In this document: in pieces, positions 59,993 through 64,000 of the stretch
How the letters are laid out: every line of letters starts with the position of its first letter
How positions within the stretch are numbered: position 1 is the first letter of the stretch
From: a bacterium
GTDB lineage: Bacteria; Patescibacteriota; Saccharimonadia; Saccharimonadales; Saccharimonadaceae
Assembly (NCBI GenBank): GCA_027451105.1
Contig: DAIDKB010000024.1
Coordinates: 22,552 to 86,551 of the forward strand
Length of the DNA stretch: 64,000 bases
Direction of reading: 5' to 3'
Notes under the pieces: generated by a model
Databases searched by the model: none
What the model saw: the letters and a program-made list of their open reading frames with translations, nothing else
Told to the model about the DNA's origin: nothing
Position numbers and translations under genes: made by a program

Positions 59993-61073
59993 GAGCCTTT
60001 ATATAAACGTCATGAGTCTGTTTGGCCATGCGTAGCCATGAGTATTTTTTAAGCTGCTCGTAACCTTTTTGAATTAAATCATCACGTAATGAATCGTTTG
60101 ATAATACATCATCAATAGCCCGCTCTATATCAGTAATATCGTAAGGGTCGAAGTAATGAGCAGCCTTGCCATATACCTCCGGCAGGCATGTGGCAAGGCT
60201 GCTAATCACCGGAGCACCATAGCCCATAGCTTCAAGCCCCGGCAAACCAAAACCTTCCATAAGTGACGGAAAGACATAAGCGGCTGACTCTTTAAAAAGC
60301 CAATCCCGCTGCGCATTTTCAATAAAACCAGTAAATAGGATGTTTTTGTAATTATTGCTGGTAAAGTAAGCTTCGTTTTTTAAGGCGCTGGCGTTCTTGC
60401 GGCCCACCAGGATTAATCCCAGCTCAGGATATTTTTTTAATAGATTCTGGTGTGCATCACCTAAACGGCGGATATTTTTGTAATCGCTTTGCTGACCAAC
60501 ATACAAAATAAATCGTTTATACGGCTGTTCGTAGGGTATAAGGGCCGTGCTGGTAACATCAGCCGAAAGATAAATAGGCACTGTCTTGTTGATTGCTTTT
60601 TTAGAGAAATCAACAACTTCTTTCTGAACAAATAGAGTGTCTGTTATAATATATATACTTTTAGATATTACACGCTTAAATACGAAAAATCCGACAAGCT
60701 GCTTAAAGTGGAACATTAACCAGTTCTTGTCTGAACTATAAGTCCTCAATAACGTTAAGTCATGAATAGTAGTTACACTTTTGCCTTTATAAAAAACCGG
60801 TTGTTGGGGCATACAAAAATGAACTAAATCGGGCTTTAATTGGTCAAGAAACTTTTTAAAACCAAGCTGCTCGCCAAATGAATAATTAGCATAATCAGCT
60901 GTTTTTACGGTAAAGTTTTTTGCAGTTGGCCGCCAAAACAAACGGTCTTTAGTTGGCACTAAGACAGTATAATCGTTAACCCGGTCAACCTGTTGAAGGT
61001 AATGAAGCAGGCGCTCAACGTAGGTACCAGTCGAGGAGTTAATAATACGAGCATCAATAACAATGTGAGACAT
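59982..61073 (-). CDS. Family 4 glycosyltransferase (GT-B)
   Basis: 363 residues. SHIVIDARIINSSTGTYVERLLHYL at the N-terminus, the central PYKRFILYVGQQSDYKNIRRLGDAHQNLLKKYPELGLILVGR, and the donor-site E-x7-E region YVFPSLMEGFGLPGLEAMGYGAPVISS are typical of the RfaB/PimA-like group, which moves a sugar from a nucleotide donor. Cytosolic, without membrane helices. Its ATG overlaps the GtrA gene stop (TAATG), and it lies in a run with GtrA and a GT2, probably building lipid-linked surface glycan. Acceptor unknown. Confidence 0.88.
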   Translation of the reverse strand: MSHIVIDARIINSSTGTYVERLLHYLQQVDRVNDYTVLVPTKDRLFWRPTAKNFTVKTADYANYSFGEQLGFKKFLDQLKPDLVHFCMPQQPVFYKGKSVTTIHDLTLLRTYSSDKNWLMFHFKQLVGFFVFKRVISKSIYIITDTLFVQKEVVDFSKKAINKTVPIYLSADVTSTALIPYEQPYKRFILYVGQQSDYKNIRRLGDAHQNLLKKYPELGLILVGRKNASALKNEAYFTSNNYKNILFTGFIENAQRDWLFKESAAYVFPSLMEGFGLPGLEAMGYGAPVISSLATCLPEVYGKAAHYFDPYDITDIERAIDDVLSNDSLRDDLIQKGYEQLKKYSWLRMAKQTHDVYIKALKS

Positions 61074-61495
61074 TATTCAACTTCCTTTATAAAGACAAAC
61101 TTGCTGTATAGGATGTAGTTCCAGACCAAAGTCACAATAGTTGCTGTTAATTTGCCAGCCAATAGAATGATTGGCTTTGATAAACCAGACGAGTTCATTA
61201 GCCAAGCAACAAAGGCTATAATAGCTGGCTGAATCACCCATAAGCCAAACAGTGTTATTAGTAGGAATAAACCAAACTGCTTTTTTGTGTTACCGCCAAT
61301 CGACTTAAAGGTAAACGATCGGTTGGCGTAAAAACTAAAGATAAAAGCGACGCCAGTCGAGAAGAAATTAGCAACTAGCTTATCAACACCTAAAAAAACC
61401 AGGCCAAATAAAATACCAAAATCAATCGCCGTATTGGCACCACCTACAAGCGCAAAGCGTAGCTTCTCAGCGTGATTTTTTAACAGATTTTGCAT
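61073..61495 (-). CDS. GtrA-family small membrane protein (glycan flippase-like)
   Basis: 140 residues with four helices. LRFALVGGANTAIDFGILFGLVFLG, NFFSTGVAFIFSFYANRSFTFK and ATIVTLVWNYILYSKFVFI match the GtrA family, thought to flip undecaprenyl-phosphate sugars across the membrane. The preceding GT2 is the usual partner that makes the lipid-linked sugar. The ATG at 61495 with TGAGGA upstream was chosen, overlapping the GT2 3' end by 29 nt; longer in-frame starts lie inside that gene. Confidence 0.88.
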   Translation of the reverse strand: MQNLLKNHAEKLRFALVGGANTAIDFGILFGLVFLGVDKLVANFFSTGVAFIFSFYANRSFTFKSIGGNTKKQFGLFLLITLFGLWVIQPAIIAFVAWLMNSSGLSKPIILLAGKLTATIVTLVWNYILYSKFVFIKEVE

Positions 61496-62414
61496 GATAT
61501 TCCTCAACAAAATAGAGCGGACGTTGTTTGGTTTCATTGAAAATGCGGCCGATATACTCACCAATGATTCCAAGCGAAAGCAGCTGGATGCCGCCTAAAA
61601 ACAAGATGACGGCCATTGTTGACGGGTATCCCCCTACCTGATCACCGAACATTGCAGTTTTTACAACAATAACCACAATAAAAACGAAAGCAATAAGAGA
61701 GACTATAAATCCCAAGACTGACGATATGCGCAGTGGTGCGGTTGTAAATGATGTTAAACCATCTATGGCAAAATTAATTAATTTTGGGTAGTTCCATTTG
61801 GTCTGACCAGCAGCACGTGGATCGCGGTCGTAGGTAATTTCTTTCTTTTTATAGCCAATCCAACTAAACATACCTTTTGTGTAGCGTTGTGACTCGCGAA
61901 TTTGTTTTAAGGCCTCAACGCAGCGACGGTCAAGCAAACGAAAATCACCGGTGTCTTTTTGGATTTCAATGCTGGTGGCTTTTTGAAGTAGCTGGTAGTA
62001 GGTTTTTGACGTAAACTTCTTTAACCAAGTCTCACCTTCACGACTATTTCGCCTGGCATAAACATCGTCATAGCCCTCTTCCCAGAATTTAATCATTTGC
62101 GGAATTAGTTCAGGTGGATCCTGCAGATCGGCGTCAATAATCACGGTGGCGTTACCTGTGACGTGATCAAGGCCAGCAATCATGGCGATTTCTTTACCAA
62201 AGTTACGCGAAAGATCAACGTAGGCGATTCGGTCATCGGCCTCGGCATAATCTTTGATAATTGACATAGTTTGGTCGCGGCTACCATCATTGACGAATAA
62301 AAACTCAAACTCGTAGGCTTTATTGTCGTTGGCTAGTTTACCAAGACGGTGATAAAGCTGCTCCAACACCTCTTGTTCGTTATAGGCGGGGATTAAAATA
62401 CTAATCTTTTTCAT
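61467..62414 (-). CDS. GtrB/DPM1-like family 2 glycosyltransferase with C-terminal helices
   Basis: 315 residues. ISILIPAYNEQEVLEQLYHRL, VNDGSRDQT, VDLSRNFGKEIAMIAGLDHV and VIIDADLQDPPELIPQM are the GT2 active-site pieces; DTGDFRLLDRRCVEALKQIRE and the two C-terminal helices (ISSVLGFIVSLIAFVFIVVIVV; MAVILFLGGIQLLSLGIIGEYIGRIF) mark the GtrB/polyprenyl-phosphate glycosyltransferase type. It transfers a sugar to undecaprenyl phosphate; GtrA then flips it. TATACT ends 7 nt before the ATG at 62414 (leaderless), preferred over an upstream in-frame start inside the promoter. Confidence 0.92.
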   Translation of the reverse strand: MKKISILIPAYNEQEVLEQLYHRLGKLANDNKAYEFEFLFVNDGSRDQTMSIIKDYAEADDRIAYVDLSRNFGKEIAMIAGLDHVTGNATVIIDADLQDPPELIPQMIKFWEEGYDDVYARRNSREGETWLKKFTSKTYYQLLQKATSIEIQKDTGDFRLLDRRCVEALKQIRESQRYTKGMFSWIGYKKKEITYDRDPRAAGQTKWNYPKLINFAIDGLTSFTTAPLRISSVLGFIVSLIAFVFIVVIVVKTAMFGDQVGGYPSTMAVILFLGGIQLLSLGIIGEYIGRIFNETKQRPLYFVEEYHAKSVKKSR

Positions 62415-62438
62415 TGTTATCAGTATATCACGCACCAA

Positions 62439-63302
62439 CTACGGTTGACTGATCAGCTCAATCAGCTGCGCGGCACTATTAGCTGTTACGGCGCCGGCGT
62501 CTTCTAGTACCTTCGTTTTAAAGTCGGCTGATTCATCTTGGTTGCCTAAAATAGCCCCAGCGTGACCCATTTGCACGCCAGCTGGGGCATGATGGCCGGC
62601 GACATATGCAAAGACGGGTTTTGTTACTGACGAACTAATATATTCGGCTGCTTGTTGTTCATCAGTGCCGCCGATTTCACCAATCAGAACGATTTTTTCA
62701 ACTTCTGGATCAGTCTGGAAAAGTTTTAGGCAATCAATGAAGCCGGTTCCACGCACCGGGTCGCCACCGATACCGATAACATACCTTTGACCAAGTCTAT
62801 GCTTAGTCAAACTGGCCATTGCCTCGTAGGTCAAGGTTCCTGACCGGCTGACCAGGGCTATGTTGCCATTTAGTGACATATCAGCGGGAATAATTCCCAG
62901 TTTGTTGATGCCGGGTATAATGAGGCCGGGTGAGTTTGGGCCAACTAAAGTACTAGAAGAGTTTTTAAGTAGTCTTTTTATGACAACCATATCGTTAACC
63001 GGTACACCTTCAGTGACGCAGACAATCAGCGGTATCCTGGCTTTAATAGCCTCGATTAGCGCCGCTTTAGTAAATTTAGCTGGGACAAAAACTACAGTTG
63101 CGTCCACTTTAAAATCTTTCTGAATATCAACAATCGAGTTGTAGACTGGTATGTTTTCGACCATTTGGCCTGCCTTGCCGGGTGAAGTACCGGCAATAAT
63201 GTTTGTGCCGGCCGCCAACATTGATTTAGCTTGAAAGCTACCGTGTTGGCCTGTTATACCCTGAACGATGACGTTTTTGGCTAATAATATATCTTGATTC
63301 AT
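62439..63302 (-). CDS. sucD: Succinate--CoA ligase, alpha subunit
   Basis: 287 residues. ILLAKNVIVQGITGQHGSFQAKSML (CoA-binding Rossmann), VTEGVPVNDM, LVGPNSPGLIIPG, LVSRSGTLTYEAMASL, GIGGDPVRGTGFIDCLKLF and the phosphohistidine segment FAYVAGHHAPAGVQMGHAGAIL identify SucD. With SucC it interconverts succinyl-CoA and succinate with nucleotide triphosphate formation. The ATG overlaps the sucC stop by 4 nt (ATGA). A terminal TCA-type step is unusual in such small genomes. Confidence 0.95.
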   Translation of the reverse strand: MNQDILLAKNVIVQGITGQHGSFQAKSMLAAGTNIIAGTSPGKAGQMVENIPVYNSIVDIQKDFKVDATVVFVPAKFTKAALIEAIKARIPLIVCVTEGVPVNDMVVIKRLLKNSSSTLVGPNSPGLIIPGINKLGIIPADMSLNGNIALVSRSGTLTYEAMASLTKHRLGQRYVIGIGGDPVRGTGFIDCLKLFQTDPEVEKIVLIGEIGGTDEQQAAEYISSSVTKPVFAYVAGHHAPAGVQMGHAGAILGNQDESADFKTKVLEDAGAVTANSAAQLIELISQP

Positions 63303-64000
63303 AATATTACTTCTAAACTGGCCGCCTTTAAGCAATCTTCTAGGGTTGACATCAGGGGAATTGACTCAGCCGCCAACAATTTAGCTGCGGCTTCAAAATT
63401 AGTACCCGCTAGACGAATAAACAGCGGCGGCAATCCAATCGTTTGTTTTTTAGCCTCAATAATCGCCCTGGCGACTTCATCGCATCGGGTGATGCCGGCA
63501 AAAACATTAATCACAATCGCCTGTACGTTTGGATAATCAGCGATGCGTTTGAATGAGGCTAGTAGACTGGCAGTGTTAGCGCCACCACCGATATCAAGGA
63601 AGTTAGCCGGCGCCATGCCATAGTCAGCCACGGCATCGACGGTTGCCATGGCTAGGCCGGCACCGTTGGCAATAGTGGCGACATTGCCATTATTATCCAG
63701 GGTGACAAAATTTGATTCGGCGGCCTTTTCTTCGAATGCCCAGTCATGACGAGAGGCGGCGTTATTATCAAGCGTCATCTTGCAGTCACCGGCAACAAAC
63801 TTTTGATCGGTTGTAAAAACCAGTGGATTAATTTCTAGCAGTAGCGCATCGTTTGTCACAAAACATTTGTAAAGATTTTCGACCAAATCCTGCAGTACAA
63901 AAGTTTGGTCTGGTAGGTGTAGATAATCAGCCAGCGCCTGGCCGGTGGCTTCGACCGTCTTAGGTTCGACCTCAATTTTTAAATAGCTGTCATTTGGGTT
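63299..64000 (-). CDS. sucC: Succinate--CoA ligase, beta subunit, 5' end outside window
   Basis: The C-terminal 233 residues are visible. DALLLEINPLVFTTDQKFVAGDCKMTLDNNAASRH (the metal/nucleotide-linked ATP-grasp end), NGAGLAMATVDAVADYGMAPANFLDIGGGAN and AIVINVFAGITRCDEVARAIIEA are characteristic of SucC. The frame stays open to the window edge, and about 150 residues of the ATP-grasp domain should lie beyond it. It overlaps sucD by 4 nt, so the pair is translationally coupled. Confidence 0.95.
   Translation of the reverse strand, partial: NPNDSYLKIEVEPKTVEATGQALADYLHLPDQTFVLQDLVENLYKCFVTNDALLLEINPLVFTTDQKFVAGDCKMTLDNNAASRHDWAFEEKAAESNFVTLDNNGNVATIANGAGLAMATVDAVADYGMAPANFLDIGGGANTASLLASFKRIADYPNVQAIVINVFAGITRCDEVARAIIEAKKQTIGLPPLFIRLAGTNFEAAAKLLAAESIPLMSTLEDCLKAASLEVIL

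Overview
The window looks like a chromosome segment of a Candidatus Saccharibacteria (TM7/CPR) bacterium. This is an inference from several things. UGA is used as an ordinary stop. A VirB4/PrgI/VirB6-like secretion locus carries many tiny two-helix pilin-like genes. The wall-synthesis set is lean (MurE lacking its N-terminal domain, two FemX-like proteins). Genes are tightly overlapped (ATGA, TAATG junctions), and many apparently leaderless genes have a -10 box 6-9 nt before the start codon.

Layout. 1-14.4 kb: a cut-off GGDEF gene, tRNA-Ser(GGA), a GC-rich pyruvyl-transferase gene, a MacB-type ABC exporter, a sugar-phosphate isomerase, groES-groEL under a CIRCE operator, a PD-(D/E)XK-like protein, GC-rich orphan cassettes, a FemX-like and an amidinotransferase-like gene, and murE. 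14.5-22.3 kb: an exopolysaccharide block (processive GT2 synthase, HlyD-like subunit, GH81 glucanase) and a large surface SGNH hydrolase. 22.4-28.8 kb: PgsA-like phospholipid enzyme, DoxX-like protein, FAD lactate-type dehydrogenase, NDH-2, TsaD and a second FemX. 28.8-38.6 kb: valS with a foldable leader, rlmH, HIT, a type IV pilin, four more tRNAs (three Ser, one Arg), comF and hsp20. 38.6-53.9 kb: a candidate structured RNA and the secretion locus (five pilin-like genes on one strand, then VirB6-like, PrgI, split VirB4, two wall hydrolases, PEGA protein on the other). 53.9-60 kb: the replication-origin region (recF-dnaN-dnaA | rpmH-rnpA-yidC-jag) with DnaA-box-like sites on both sides of dnaA. 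60-64 kb: glycosyltransferases, GtrA, and sucD-sucC (sucC cut by the window edge).

How it fits together. The envelope genes (glucan synthesis, wall cross-bridging, glycosyltransfer, pili, secretion and wall lysis) suggest a cell that invests in surface contact with a host or matrix. NDH-2, lactate dehydrogenase and succinyl-CoA ligase point to at least partial respiratory metabolism.

The most unusual signal is a set of about 180-bp units immediately downstream of four of the five tRNA genes. Each has a direct copy of the 3' end of its own neighbouring tRNA at one edge and an inverted copy of that tRNA's T-arm near the other. Three share a core with an invariant 10-nt hairpin loop and compensatory stem changes, placed inside the T-loop of the second tRNA copy. 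I know of no named family with this architecture.
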